Assembly (NCBI RefSeq): GCF_900104485.1
Contig: NZ_FMXQ01000009.1
Coordinates: forward strand, 124,001-188,000
Reading direction: 5' to 3'
Source of the DNA: Bauldia litoralis
GTDB taxonomy: Bacteria; Pseudomonadota; Alphaproteobacteria; Rhizobiales; Kaistiaceae
Length of the DNA: 64,000 bases
Positions 9,667 to 21,309 of the stretch are shown here, one piece after another; the stretch's first letter is position 1; each line of letters starts with the position of its first letter. The translations under genes and the position numbers were made by a program. The notes beneath the pieces were generated by a model. That model searched no databases. It saw nothing but the letters and a program-made list of their open reading frames with translations, and was not told where the DNA came from.

Positions 9667-10305
9667 ATGGTCAAGGCGACAACGCCGCTCGCCGAAGGGT
9701 TCGGCTTCCACCCCGGCCTGCTCGACCGTAGCGCGCAGATGGCGCTTGTCGCCGCGCTCAAGGCGGCCGTCGCCGACGCGCCCTTCTTCGTCCCGACCAT
9801 GCCCCGCACCGGCAAGCCCTTTTCAGTGCGGATGACCGATCTTGGACCGCTCGGCTGGGTGTCGGACAGGGACGGCGGCTATCGTTACCAGCCGACCCAT
9901 CCTGAGACCGGCAAGCCATGGCCGCCGATCCCGGACGCGGTGATGGACATCTGGCGGGCGGTTGCCGGCTACCCGCATCCGCCCGAAGCCTGCCTGGTCA
10001 ACTACTATGCGCCCGGCGCCAGGATGGGCCTTCATCAGGATTCCGACGAAACCGACCGTGCCGCCCCGGTCGTCTCGATCTCGCTCGGCGATACCTGCCT
10101 GTTCCGGATCGGCGGCACCGCCCGCAAGGACCCGACACGGTCCCTGCGCCTCTCCTCCGGCGATGTCGTGGTGCTCGGCGGCCAGTCGCGCATGGCCTAT
10201 CACGGCGTCGATCGCCTCTACCCCGGCACCTCGACCCTCCTCGACGGCTGGTTCCCGGAGGGCGGACGGCTTAACCTGACGCTCCGACGGGTAACGAAAC
10301 CATGA
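9667..10305 (+). CDS. alkB: AlkB-type DNA repair dioxygenase
   Basis: Fe(II)/2-oxoglutarate dioxygenase that oxidatively removes alkyl groups from N1-methyladenine and N3-methylcytosine. The 212-residue product contains LVNYYAPGARMGLHQDSDE, supplying the HxD iron ligands, a second iron histidine in MAYHGVDR, and the 2-oxoglutarate-binding arginines in the C-terminal LNLTLRRV. Length matches E. coli AlkB (about 216). The ATG at 9667 has only a distant purine-rich site (GGGAAGGGGA). The palindrome at 9619-9638 may control it. The next gene begins ten bases downstream. Confidence 0.95.
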   Translation: MVKATTPLAEGFGFHPGLLDRSAQMALVAALKAAVADAPFFVPTMPRTGKPFSVRMTDLGPLGWVSDRDGGYRYQPTHPETGKPWPPIPDAVMDIWRAVAGYPHPPEACLVNYYAPGARMGLHQDSDETDRAAPVVSISLGDTCLFRIGGTARKDPTRSLRLSSGDVVVLGGQSRMAYHGVDRLYPGTSTLLDGWFPEGGRLNLTLRRVTKP

Positions 10306-10315
10306 GGGCAAGCCG

Positions 10316-10744
10316 ATGCGGCGACTGCTGACGATATGCGCGCTCCTGGCCGGCCTCGGTCCTGCTGCCGCCGACGGCCTTTCCGGCCACGAGAAGCTGA
10401 TCCTCCCCGCCACCAAGGCCAACTGGATCGCCTTCCGGAATTATGACGGCAAGCAGTTTGTCTATTTCACTCATCTCGTCGTCTATCGCTGTGGCCTCAG
10501 CGAGGTCCGCTATGCGATCGACTTCGACGCCTTCGACGGCCGCTTCGAGATGCAGCCCTGCGATCCGCAGAATCCCCACGCCATCGACCCGGTGAAATAC
10601 CCGCCCTATCTCGAACTGCCGCTCGGCCATGCCAGCCGGATCGCCGTCCAGGTCGTCTACGCCGATGGCGAGGAGAGCGAGGTGGTGCGGTTCACGCCCT
10701 GCGACGTCACCGACGACAGCACCTGCGCCCTGCTGGTCGAATAG
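10316..10744 (+). CDS. periplasmic protein of unknown function
   Basis: 142 residues with an N-terminal signal peptide (MRRLLTICALLAGLGPAAADG). The mature protein has four cysteines (VVYRCGLSE, MQPCDPQ, FTPCDVTDDSTCALL) that could form two disulfides in the periplasm, plus many beta-prone aromatic segments. I do not recognise the family. It starts ten bases after alkB with a GAGGG ribosome site and is probably co-transcribed with it, though no functional link is evident. Confidence 0.75.
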   Translation: MRRLLTICALLAGLGPAAADGLSGHEKLILPATKANWIAFRNYDGKQFVYFTHLVVYRCGLSEVRYAIDFDAFDGRFEMQPCDPQNPHAIDPVKYPPYLELPLGHASRIAVQVVYADGEESEVVRFTPCDVTDDSTCALLVE

Positions 10745-10834
10745 ACCGGGCGCTGGCCCGGATTCCGGGCCACAGCGTCGCGTGATTGCCTCATGTCAAT
10801 GAAATGTCGCGTCGGGGGGCCAGACTTCGTCATC

Positions 10835-10856
10835 CCGGTCGGAGGTTCCCGACCGG
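10835..10856 (+). promoter_or_regulatory. hairpin just upstream of the pyruvate-kinase-like gene
   Basis: A perfect 8-bp inverted repeat, CCGGTCGG-aggttc-CCGACCGG, ends ten bases before the ATG at 10866 and abuts its weak GAGG ribosome site. It could be an operator or a translation-modulating stem. There is no T-run. Confidence 0.4.
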
Positions 10857-10865
10857 ACCGAGGCA

Positions 10866-12404
10866 ATGGAACCGGCCATGACGGTCTCGCCCGACCTGGA
10901 GCGACGCGCCCGTGAGGCGCTTGCTGACATCGTCGCCTTGCGCCAAGACGTGGCCAGCGAGGGACGGGCGACCTTTCGGCGATGGCGCCCGCGGATCGGA
11001 CGCGCCGGCTTTGCCCCAAGCGCGTTGAACCTCGCGCATTACATGGCTGTCCGCCGTCGCGACCTGCGGCCGCTGCAACGCCGGCTGATGGCGCTCGGCG
11101 TGTCGTCGCTCGGCCGGCTCGAGGGCCGGGTCCTCGCCTCGCTCGATGCCGTGGCGGTGGCGCTTTCGGCGCTCGCCGGTGTCGCATCCGCAGCCACGCC
11201 TCCCTCGCAGCGCCAGTTCTTTCGCGGCGAAGCGCGGCTGCAGCGCAATGCGGCCGAAATCCTCGGGCCCGCCGGCCCGGGCCGCAACGGCCGGATCGTC
11301 GTGACGCTGGCAACCGGCGATGCCGACGATCCGGCGATCATCGCCGATCTTGTTCGACGCGGCGCCGAGATCGTCCGCATCAACTGCGCCCATGACAAGC
11401 CGGCGGTGTGGGAGCGGATGATCGCCAGCGCCCGCGCCGCCACCACCGCCGACGGGCGGCGACCGCGTGTCCTGATGGACATTGCGGGGCCGAAGGTCCG
11501 CACCGGCTATGTGATGACGCCGCAGGACCGCAGCCGCGTCTATGTCGGCGACGTCATCCTGCTCAGTCGCGAGGCGCAGCCTTCGGCGCCGGACATTCCG
11601 TTCCAGATGACCTGCACCGCGCCGGAAGTGCTGGACCGTATCGGCCCCGGCGACCGGGTGTCGATCGACGATGGCAAGCTGCACGGGGTGATCACCAGGG
11701 CCGCGCATGGCGGCTTCCTCGTCGGTATCGAACGGGGGAGGCTGGGCGGCGTCAAGCTGCGCTCCGAGAAGGGCCTCAATTTCCCGACCGCCGACCTCGG
11801 TCTCGATCCGCTGACCGACAAGGACCGCCAGGACCTCGATTTCATCACCGCCCATGCCGATATGGTCGGCCACTCCTTCGTCCAGACCGCCGACCATGTC
11901 GCCGCGCTTCAGGAGGAACTGGCGCGGCGCACGCCGGCCTGGCGGCGTCTCGGCCTCGTCGGCAAGATCGAGACCCCGCGCGCCGTCCGAAACCTGCCGG
12001 AGATCATTGTCCAGGCGGCAGGCTGCCAGCCGTTTGCCGTGATGATTGCCCGTGGCGATCTCGCCGTCGAAATGGGCTTCGAGCGCGTCGCCGAATTGCA
12101 GGAGGAGATCATGTGGCTGTGCGAGGCCGCCCATGTCCCGGTGATCTGGGCGACCCAGGTGCTGGAGGATCTGGTCAAGGACGGCATGCCGTCACGCGGC
12201 GAGATGACCGATGCGGCGATGTCCGGCCGGGCGGAAGGCGTCCTGCTCAACAAGGGCCCGAATATCGGCCTCGCCGTCGATGTCCTCGGCCGGCTGCTCG
12301 GCCGCATGGGCGAGCACCAGCTCAAGAAGACGCCGACGCTGCGTGCGCTCCACGCCTGGGACGAGCGCGGACCGGGCCCGGCCGAATCCGGGCCCGGTCA
12401 ATGA
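10866..12404 (+). CDS. atypical pyruvate-kinase-like protein
   Basis: 512 residues. The first ~140 residues are a helical extension absent from ordinary pyruvate kinases. A pyruvate-kinase barrel follows: VVTLATGDADDPAIIADLVRRGAEIVRINCAHD (substrate Arg/Asn), RVLMDIAGPKVRTG, the catalytic-lysine region GLVGKIETPRAVRNL, and VMIARGDLAVEMGFERV. The SGETAKG phosphate/catalytic-threonine loop is replaced by VLLNKGPNIG, and the allosteric C-terminal domain is missing. It is therefore a divergent member rather than the glycolytic enzyme; catalysis is uncertain. An ATG at 10878 is an alternative start. Its 3' end converges with the VOC gene. Confidence 0.85.
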   Translation: MEPAMTVSPDLERRAREALADIVALRQDVASEGRATFRRWRPRIGRAGFAPSALNLAHYMAVRRRDLRPLQRRLMALGVSSLGRLEGRVLASLDAVAVALSALAGVASAATPPSQRQFFRGEARLQRNAAEILGPAGPGRNGRIVVTLATGDADDPAIIADLVRRGAEIVRINCAHDKPAVWERMIASARAATTADGRRPRVLMDIAGPKVRTGYVMTPQDRSRVYVGDVILLSREAQPSAPDIPFQMTCTAPEVLDRIGPGDRVSIDDGKLHGVITRAAHGGFLVGIERGRLGGVKLRSEKGLNFPTADLGLDPLTDKDRQDLDFITAHADMVGHSFVQTADHVAALQEELARRTPAWRRLGLVGKIETPRAVRNLPEIIVQAAGCQPFAVMIARGDLAVEMGFERVAELQEEIMWLCEAAHVPVIWATQVLEDLVKDGMPSRGEMTDAAMSGRAEGVLLNKGPNIGLAVDVLGRLLGRMGEHQLKKTPTLRALHAWDERGPGPAESGPGQ

Positions 12405-12413
12405 ACGAACCGG

Positions 12414-12800
12414 TCAGCTGACGCCGTCGGCCGGTGTCATCCAGCCCTGCGCCGCGCCGTTCGAGTCGGCGACGATGGCGATGCGACCGACGCCCTCGGC
12501 TACCCATGGTTCACGCATGACCCTGCCGCCTCCGGCCTTGAGCTTCTCGATCCGCTTGTCGACGTCATCGACCGCGATGTAGCTCATCCAGTGGTCCGGG
12601 ACACCCTCGAAGGCCGGGCCGCCGATCTGCATCATGCCGCCGACCATTTCGCCGTTCGACCGGATGATCGTGTAGGTCATGTCCGGGCCCATCGGCATGT
12701 CGTCGAAGGTCCAGCCGAGGCTCTTGCCGTAGAAATCCTTGGCCTTCGCCGCATCGCGGGTCATCAACTCGTTCCAGTGAAAAGCGCCGTGTGCAGTCAT
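12414..12800 (-). CDS. VOC (glyoxalase/bleomycin resistance) family protein
   Basis: 128 residues with the beta-alpha-beta-beta-beta pattern of VOC proteins repeated twice. It opens HGAFHWNELMTRDAAKAKDFYGKSLGWTF and closes with a second module (HWMSYIAVDDVDKRIEKLKAGG ... GRIAIVADSNGAAQGW). Such proteins bind a metal and act on, or sequester, small molecules; the substrate is not predictable. An ArsR-type inverted repeat lies about 12 bases upstream of the start, suggesting control by an unlinked repressor. Confidence 0.88.
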   Translation of the reverse strand: MTAHGAFHWNELMTRDAAKAKDFYGKSLGWTFDDMPMGPDMTYTIIRSNGEMVGGMMQIGGPAFEGVPDHWMSYIAVDDVDKRIEKLKAGGGRVMREPWVAEGVGRIAIVADSNGAAQGWMTPADGVS

Positions 12801-12811
12801 GTCGTCCTCCT

Positions 12812-12829
12812 TTTAACTTGATGGTTAAA
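12812..12829. promoter_or_regulatory. ArsR/SmtB-type operator upstream of the VOC gene
   Basis: TTTAAC-N6-GTTAAA, an 18-bp AT-rich perfect dyad within GC-rich DNA, sits 12 bases upstream of the VOC start codon. Its shape resembles operators of non-metal ArsR-family repressors that often accompany VOC or SRPBCC genes. No such regulator gene is present in the window. Confidence 0.5.
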
Positions 12830-12915
12830 CGACCATAGGCGACGCGCCGTGACGCGCAAGTGACATTTCCGCGAGGCCCCAGGCTCCTGACAGGACGGTG
12901 GCGGGAGGTCGCCCG

Positions 12916-15198
<2,283 letters not shown>

Positions 15199-15307
15199 GT
15201 CTCTACCCTCATGGCGCCCTTGGCGAGCGCCTGTTGTTGGCATCGACGATAGTCACCCCCGTCGGGGATGACAAACGGATTGGCGATACGAGGCCGCGGG
15301 TGGACGC

Positions 15308-15730
15308 TCAGACCGGACGTCGGTAGTCCACCATCTCGCGCGGCACGATGATCTTGCCGATCGGCCACAGCGCCAGCCCGGCAAGCTTGAGATGCGCCCA
15401 GGCGAAGGGCAGGCCGATGATGGTGATGGCAAGGCCGATCGCCGTGATCAGGTGCCCGAGCGCCAGCCACCAGCCGGCCAGCACCAGCCAGATGACGTTG
15501 CCGAGCGCGCCGAGCGGTCCGGTGCCGAGGTCGCCCTCGCCGAGATGCACGTCGCGGTCGACCGCCGCGAAACCGAAGGGCAGGAAGGCGTAGCGCGCCA
15601 TGTTGAAGGCGGCCCGCGCCCAGGGAATGCCGATGATGGTGATCGCCATGATCACAGCGGCGAGCAGCCAGCCAACCGCCATCCACAGCCCGCCGAAGAT
15701 CACCCACAGCACGTTGAGGAGGAGGTTCAT
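15308..15730 (-). CDS. yccF: YccF family inner membrane protein
   Basis: 140 residues made of two tandem copies of the YccF (DUF307) domain: NVLWVIFGGLWMAVGWLLAA with ITIIGIPWARAAFNMARYAFLPFG, and NVIWLVLAGWWLALGHLITA with ITIIGLPFAWAHLKLAGLALWPIG. Each copy has hydrophobic helices and a conserved I-I-G-I/L-P turn. The function of the family is unknown. The ATG at 15730 fits the usual length of about 140-150 residues. It is divergent from the small membrane gene at 15854. Confidence 0.92.
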   Translation of the reverse strand: MNLLLNVLWVIFGGLWMAVGWLLAAVIMAITIIGIPWARAAFNMARYAFLPFGFAAVDRDVHLGEGDLGTGPLGALGNVIWLVLAGWWLALGHLITAIGLAITIIGLPFAWAHLKLAGLALWPIGKIIVPREMVDYRRPV

Positions 15731-15853
15731 GGCGGTGGCTCTCTCGCCCGGCGGAATTGCCGGTTTCCCGCCAGATATGGCCCCGGCGTCCGGATGGCAC
15801 AAGGTTGCGCTGGCGCAATGCGCATGTCGCGCGCCTGCGGAAATCATGCACGC

Positions 15854-16228
15854 ATGGTCGGTCATGCGTCGTCTCGGGCGGATCCAGCCGCCGAAAATCG
15901 CCGGGCGCTGCTGCGCATCAAGCTGGTGCACACGGCGGCCTGGGCTGTCTTCGCCTCGTCGATTGTCGCGATCCCGGTGGTGACCGCGGTCGGCCGCCTC
16001 GACTGGGCCCTGTGGCTGAGCCTGCTGGTCTGGGTCGAGTGCCTCGTCCTGCTGGCCAACCGCATGCGCTGCCCGCTCACCGGGGTCGCCGCCCGCTACA
16101 CCGATAATCGCGCCGGCAACTTCGATATTTTCCTTCCCGGGTGGCTGGCGACCAACAACAAGCTCATCTTCGGCACGCTCTTCGCCGCCGCCGAGCTGTT
16201 TCTGTTGTGGAGATGGCTGGCGGATTGA
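15854..16228 (+). CDS. small membrane protein of unknown function
   Basis: About 124 residues with two or three predicted membrane helices ([37 protein letters not shown] and [19 protein letters not shown]) separated by a loop [22 protein letters not shown] do not recognise a named family. Start choice is uncertain: several ATGs lie upstream in frame, and the chosen one at 15854 has no strong ribosome site. It ends 47 bases before mutS, so the two may share a promoter. Confidence 0.65.
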   Translation: MVGHASSRADPAAENRRALLRIKLVHTAAWAVFASSIVAIPVVTAVGRLDWALWLSLLVWVECLVLLANRMRCPLTGVAARYTDNRAGNFDIFLPGWLATNNKLIFGTLFAAAELFLLWRWLAD

Positions 16229-16275
16229 ATTTCCGGCGCGGCGACGGGCGCAGCATTCTGCTAGTTTCCCGCCCC

Positions 16276-18987
16276 ATGGATACCCGCTCGCCCGAGACCC
16301 CCCCGCCGCCCGCCGCCGTCACGCCGATGATGGCGCAGTATATCGAGATCAAGGCCGCCAATCCGGATTGCCTGCTGTTCTACCGGATGGGCGACTTCTA
16401 CGAGATGTTCTTCGAAGACGCCGAGGTTGCCTCGGGAGCGCTCGGCATCACGCTGACCAAGCGCGGCAAGCATGCCGGCGACGATATCCCGATGTGCGGC
16501 GTGCCCGTCCATGCCGCCGACCAGTACCTGCAGAAGCTGATCGCGCTCGGCTATCGGGTCGCCGTCTGCGAGCAGACCGAGGACCCGGCCGAGGCCAGGA
16601 AGCGCGGCGGCAAGTCGGTGGTCCGCCGCGACGTCGTGCGACTGGTGACGCCGGGCACCATTACCGAGGACACGCTGCTTGCGCCCGGCCGCAACAATTA
16701 CCTCGCCGCCGTTTCGCGCCAGCGCGGCGCCGGCGCCGATGGCGGCGACGGCTTCGGTCTGGCCTGGATCGACATTTCGACCGGCGAGTTTCGCGTCGCC
16801 GCCAGCGATGCCGGCCGTTTCGCCGCCGACCTCGCCCGTGTCGCGCCGAGCGAGGTGCTGGTCGCTGAACCGGTTTTCGCCGATCCTGAGCTCAACGCCT
16901 TCTGGCGCGGCCTGCCGATGGCGGTGACGCCGCTGTCGCCCGCCTTCTTCGATGGCGCCACGGCGGAAAGCCGGCTCACCGGCTATTTCGCGGTCAGGAC
17001 GCTCGACGGCTTTGGCGCCTTCTCCCGCGCCGAGCTGTCGGCCGCCGCCGCCGCACTCGCCTATGTCGAGAAGACCCAGATCGGCGAGCGCCCGCCGCTG
17101 ATGCCGCCCGCGGCGGAAGCGACCGACGGCGTGATGCTGATCGACGCGGCGACCCGCGCCAATCTCGAACTGACCGCCACCTTGTCCGGCGACCGGCGCG
17201 GCAGCCTGCTCGCCGCCATCGACCGCACGGCGACCGGCGCCGGCGCCCGGCTGCTTGCCCAGCGGCTGGCGGGGCCTGCGACCGACGCCGGCGAGATCGC
17301 CGGCCGTCTCGACGCCGTCGCCTGGATGCTCGCCGACACCGGCCTCCGCCATGCGATCCGCGAGGATCTCGCCGCCGCCCCGGATATCGCCCGCGCCTTG
17401 TCGCGCGTCACCCTCGGCCGTGGCGGCCCGCGCGATCTCGCGGCGATCCGCGATGGCCTCGAGGCCGCGACCCGCATCGCCGGCCGCATCGGCTCTGGCG
17501 ACCACCCGCCGGTGATCGCCACTGCGGCCGGGGTGCTGGCCACCGCGCCGCAGGGTCTCGGCGAGGCCCTGGCCAAGGCGCTGGCCGACGATCTCCCCCA
17601 TCTCAGGCGCGACGGCGGCTTCGTCCGCGATGGTCACCACGACGGTCTCGACGAGGCCCGCAAGCTGCGCGACGAGAGCCGCCGGGTGATCGCCGGCCTG
17701 CAGGCCGACTACGCCGCCGAGACCGATATTCGCGCCCTGAAGATCAAGCACAACAACGTCCTCGGCTATTTCGTCGAGGTCAACGCCGCCCACGGCGAAC
17801 GGCTGATGAAGCCGCCGCTCAACGCCCGCTTCATCCATCGCCAGACGATGGCCAATGCCGTCCGCTTCACCACCACCGCGCTGGCCGACCTCGAGGCAAA
17901 GATCGCCGGTGCCGGCGAACGCGCGCTGGCGATCGAGCTGGCGGTCTTTGACGAACTCGCCGCCGCAGTCGAGCAGGCGACGGCGACGCTGCGGGCCATT
18001 GCCGACGCGCTGGCCATTCTCGATGTCGCGGCCGCTTCCGCCGTGCTCGCCGAGGCGGAGGATTATTGCCGCCCGGTGGTCGAGGAATCGCTCGCCTTTT
18101 CGATCGCGGGCGGCCGTCATCCGGTGGTCGAGCAGGCGCTCCGCCACGAGAGCCAGTCTTTTGTGGCCAACGATTGCGCGCTGGGGCCGGAGGAGACCGG
18201 CGATGCCGGGCATATCTGGCTGGTCACCGGGCCGAACATGGCCGGCAAGTCGACATTCCTCCGCCAGAATGCGCTGATCGCCATCATGGCCCAGATCGGC
18301 TGCTACGTTCCGGCAAGGGCCGCCCGGATCGGCATCGTCGATCGCCTGTTCAGCCGGGTCGGCGCCGCCGACGATCTCGCCCGCGGCCGCTCGACCTTCA
18401 TGGTCGAGATGGTCGAGACCGCCGCCATCCTCAACCAGGCAGGCCCCCGTTCGCTGGTCATCCTGGATGAGATCGGCCGCGGCACCGCGACTTTCGACGG
18501 CCTGTCGATTGCCTGGGCGGCGATCGAACACCTGCACGAGGTCAACCGCAGTCGCGCCCTCTTCGCCACCCACTATCACGAGCTTACCGCCCTGTCGGAG
18601 CGGCTGGCGCGGCTTCGTAACGTCACCGTCCGGGTCAAGGAATGGCAGGGCGATGTCATCTTCCTGCACGAGATCGCCGCCGGTGCCGCCGACCGCTCCT
18701 ACGGTATCCAGGTCGCCAAGCTCGCCGGCCTGCCGGCCTCGGTGGTCGAGCGCGCGCGTGCCGTCCTCGCCCAGCTTGAGGAGACCGACCGCAAGTCGCC
18801 GGTCAACACCCTGATCGACGACCTGCCGCTCTTCTCCGCCGCCCGCATCGCCGGACCGGCCGAGGCGGTGGCCGATCCCGTCGTGGCGATGCTGGAGACG
18901 ATCCGGCCCGACGACCTCAGTCCGCGCGAGGCGCTCGAAGCCCTCTATCGCCTGAAGGCGGCGCTCCGCGAGAAGCGGGGCGACTGA
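16276..18987 (+). CDS. mutS: DNA mismatch repair protein MutS
   Basis: Recognises mispaired and looped bases and starts methyl-independent mismatch repair. 903 residues. The N-terminal mismatch-recognition domain carries [18 protein letters not shown] (the F-x-E motif region). The connector, lever and clamp domains follow, then the ABC ATPase with Walker [10 protein letters not shown] (about residues 652-660), the signature STFMVEMVE, Walker [17 protein letters not shown] and the His switch FATHYHEL. The ATG at 16276 gives the usual N-terminus; longer in-frame extensions overlap the upstream gene. Its end is four bases from the convergent DHFR-like gene. Confidence 0.98.
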   Translation: MDTRSPETPPPPAAVTPMMAQYIEIKAANPDCLLFYRMGDFYEMFFEDAEVASGALGITLTKRGKHAGDDIPMCGVPVHAADQYLQKLIALGYRVAVCEQTEDPAEARKRGGKSVVRRDVVRLVTPGTITEDTLLAPGRNNYLAAVSRQRGAGADGGDGFGLAWIDISTGEFRVAASDAGRFAADLARVAPSEVLVAEPVFADPELNAFWRGLPMAVTPLSPAFFDGATAESRLTGYFAVRTLDGFGAFSRAELSAAAAALAYVEKTQIGERPPLMPPAAEATDGVMLIDAATRANLELTATLSGDRRGSLLAAIDRTATGAGARLLAQRLAGPATDAGEIAGRLDAVAWMLADTGLRHAIREDLAAAPDIARALSRVTLGRGGPRDLAAIRDGLEAATRIAGRIGSGDHPPVIATAAGVLATAPQGLGEALAKALADDLPHLRRDGGFVRDGHHDGLDEARKLRDESRRVIAGLQADYAAETDIRALKIKHNNVLGYFVEVNAAHGERLMKPPLNARFIHRQTMANAVRFTTTALADLEAKIAGAGERALAIELAVFDELAAAVEQATATLRAIADALAILDVAAASAVLAEAEDYCRPVVEESLAFSIAGGRHPVVEQALRHESQSFVANDCALGPEETGDAGHIWLVTGPNMAGKSTFLRQNALIAIMAQIGCYVPARAARIGIVDRLFSRVGAADDLARGRSTFMVEMVETAAILNQAGPRSLVILDEIGRGTATFDGLSIAWAAIEHLHEVNRSRALFATHYHELTALSERLARLRNVTVRVKEWQGDVIFLHEIAAGAADRSYGIQVAKLAGLPASVVERARAVLAQLEETDRKSPVNTLIDDLPLFSAARIAGPAEAVADPVVAMLETIRPDDLSPREALEALYRLKAALREKRGD

Positions 18988-18991
18988 GCCT

Positions 18992-19645
18992 CTAGTCCTT
19001 GGTCCGCGACAGGAAATAATGGGTCGCTCGCTCGGTCGGGACGGACTTGATCGCGTCGAAGCCGAGGGCCCGCAGGTCGATGCCTCGGAGAAGGTTCTCG
19101 CCCCGCCCGAGCAGAACGGGAGCGACCGCGAGGTGCATCTCGTCAACCAGCCCCGCCTCAAGATATTGCCGGATGGTCTCGACGCCGCCGCCGATCCGCA
19201 CGTTCCGGTCCCTGGCCGAGACCTTCGCCCGGTCGAGCGCGGCGTGGATGCCGTTGGTTTCGAAATGGAAGACGGTCCCGCCCTCCATTTCCAATGGCGG
19301 GCGCGGATGGTGGGTGAGCACGAAGACGTCGCAGTGATAGGGCGGGCTGTCGCCCCACCAGCCCTTCCAGCTTTCGTCCGGCCACGCCCCCCGCACCGGA
19401 CCGAACATGTTCCGCCCGAGGATCCAGGCGCCGTTATTCTCCATGCCGCGGGCGGCAATGTCGTCGTCCGGGCCGGTCTCGCCTCGGTCCTTGCCAAGCA
19501 CCTCGCGCTGGAAGGTCCGGGTCGGGAAGAACCATTCGTGGATGGCGGATCCGCCGACGCCGAGCGGATTGTCCAGGCTCTGGTCGGGACCGGCGCCGAA
19601 ACCGTCGAGCGACAGGCCGAATGAGCAAACGCGAACCTTCGTCAT
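18992..19645 (-). CDS. dihydrofolate reductase family (RibD C-terminal-like) protein
   Basis: 217 residues with the bifunctional deaminase-reductase C-terminal fold. The N-terminus is VRVCSFGLSLDGFGAG, the middle GRNMFGPVRG and VFVLTHHPRPPLEMEGG, then the NADPH-binding VRIGGGVETIRQYLEAGLVDEMHLAVAPVLLGRG. These stand-alone reductases have no known substrate and are not the essential folate enzyme. The ATG at 19645 was chosen because homology begins at MTKVRVCSF. It is convergent with mutS and divergent from the beta-glucosidase gene. Confidence 0.88.
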   Translation of the reverse strand: MTKVRVCSFGLSLDGFGAGPDQSLDNPLGVGGSAIHEWFFPTRTFQREVLGKDRGETGPDDDIAARGMENNGAWILGRNMFGPVRGAWPDESWKGWWGDSPPYHCDVFVLTHHPRPPLEMEGGTVFHFETNGIHAALDRAKVSARDRNVRIGGGVETIRQYLEAGLVDEMHLAVAPVLLGRGENLLRGIDLRALGFDAIKSVPTERATHYFLSRTKD

Positions 19646-19835
19646 GGGGTCGTTCCTTATCAATGGATGCAGCCGTTTCCTCCCTCTTCGACGAACGGTA
19701 ACGGCCCGGATCGACATCTGCACGGCGACTGATGGCGGGCAAGAGGCGCCCGCGTGTCACGGCAACCCTCGCTTGGAACCGCCGTGGCGTGATAGGACGC
19801 CCCAAAACGGCCGGATGTCGGCCGAAGCAGGGATC

Positions 19836-21239
19836 ATGGCAGGCGTGGCGAAGCAATTTCTGTGGGGCGCGGCAAGCGCAGCCTATCAGGTCGAAGGCGG
19901 CTGGCAGGATGGCGGCCGCGGGCTCTGCAAGTGGGACATCTATACCAACGAGGAGCGGATCACCGAGAAGGTGGTCGGCGTCCAGCACACCGGCAACGTC
20001 GCGATCAACACCCAGGACCGGGCCCAGTACCTCAAGGATATCGGGCTGATGCGCGACCTTGGCCTCGACGCCTATCGCTTCTCCCTGTCCTGGCCGCGCA
20101 TCCTGCCGGAGGGCACCGGACAGGTAAACGGGGAGGGCGTCGACTATTACAGCCGCTTCGTCGACGATCTCCTCGCCGCCGGCATCACGCCGCTCGTGAC
20201 GCTCTATCACTGGGATTTCCCGGCCGGCCTCTTTGCCGATGGCGGCTGGCATAACCGCGCGTCGATCGACTGGTTCCGCGACTACGCCGCGGTGGTCTTC
20301 GACGCGCTGGGCGATCGCGTCCGCCACTTCATCACGATGAACGAGCCCTTCATCGACATCTTCTACATGGACCTGATTGCCGAGAACATGCGCGCCGGCC
20401 GCTCGGAGCCCTACCGCTTCACCAGCGAGCAATACGGCCGCCAGGCCCCGGCGATGCATAACCTGCTCCTCGCCAACGCCGAGACCGTCGCCGAATTCCG
20501 TCGCCGGGGGCAGGAGGGCATGATCGGCATCGCCTTGCCGCTCTATCCGACCGTCACCCTCGATCCGGAGAAGCCGGCCAATGTCGCCGCCGCGAAGCTG
20601 ACCGACGGCCTCATCAATCGCTGGCCGCTCGATGCGGTCTTCAAGGGCACCTATCCGCAGGACGCCATTGCCGCACTCCAGGCCGAGAATCCGGATTTCG
20701 TCGTCCCCGAGGCCGACATGGCGACGATCCGCGCCAATCCGGTCGATTTCCTCGGCGTCAATTTCTACTCGCCGGCCCTGGTCCGCCACGACCCCGCTGG
20801 CCCGCTCGGCATCGACCGCGACGCCAATCCCGATGCGATCAAGTCCTTCAACGGCCCGGTGCGGCCGGAGGCGCTGCACGACCTGCTCATTCGCATCCGC
20901 GACGAATTCGGCAACCCGCCGGTGATGATCACCGAGAACGGCGCCGGCTTTGGCGATGGCGACGAGGTCCGCGATGGCGACCTCATCCGGGACCCGCACC
21001 GCGCCGACTACATCCGCCGTCACGCCGAAGCGACGTTGCGGGCGCGGCAGGAGGGCTGCGACATTCGCGGCTACATGGTCTGGAGCCTTTTCGATAATTT
21101 CGAGTGGATTCAAGGCTATACGCGTCGTTTCGGCATGGTCCATGTCGATTTCGACACCCAGGAGCGAACGCCGAAGCAGAGCTTCTTCCTCTACCGCGAC
21201 CTGATCGCCCGCCATCACCGGGACGCCGCGCCGGGCTGA
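19836..21239 (+). CDS. GH1 family beta-glucosidase
   Basis: Retaining glycosidase of family GH1, 467 residues. The N-terminal FLWGAASAAYQVEGGW is the GH1 signature. The acid/base glutamate is in FITMNEPFI, the nucleophile in VMITENGAGF, and WSLFDNFEW closes the aglycone-binding site. There is no signal peptide, so it acts in the cytosol on imported beta-glucosides. The ATG at 19836 is preferred; one at 19815 is possible. No sugar transporter is adjacent. A hairpin follows the stop codon. Confidence 0.95.
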   Translation: MAGVAKQFLWGAASAAYQVEGGWQDGGRGLCKWDIYTNEERITEKVVGVQHTGNVAINTQDRAQYLKDIGLMRDLGLDAYRFSLSWPRILPEGTGQVNGEGVDYYSRFVDDLLAAGITPLVTLYHWDFPAGLFADGGWHNRASIDWFRDYAAVVFDALGDRVRHFITMNEPFIDIFYMDLIAENMRAGRSEPYRFTSEQYGRQAPAMHNLLLANAETVAEFRRRGQEGMIGIALPLYPTVTLDPEKPANVAAAKLTDGLINRWPLDAVFKGTYPQDAIAALQAENPDFVVPEADMATIRANPVDFLGVNFYSPALVRHDPAGPLGIDRDANPDAIKSFNGPVRPEALHDLLIRIRDEFGNPPVMITENGAGFGDGDEVRDGDLIRDPHRADYIRRHAEATLRARQEGCDIRGYMVWSLFDNFEWIQGYTRRFGMVHVDFDTQERTPKQSFFLYRDLIARHHRDAAPG

Positions 21240-21269
21240 CCGGATTAGCGCCTCGGCGCATTCCGGTTT
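21240..21269 (+). terminator. possible terminator after the beta-glucosidase gene
   Basis: CCGGA/TCCGG arms (21240-21266) enclose an inner GCGCC-tc-GGCGC stem and are followed by TTTA. This is a two-part stem with a short T tract, so a weak intrinsic terminator ahead of glnD is plausible. Confidence 0.4.
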
Positions 21270-21309
21270 ACGTTCCGAGACTTAAGCCTTCATCGAGCTG
21301 ACGGATTTC

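Noticed and set aside
16261-19497. A 1078-codon open frame on the minus strand opposite mutS
   Set aside because: Antisense to mutS, Arg/Gly-rich, no recognisable motif, and overlaps the real DHFR-like gene in another frame.
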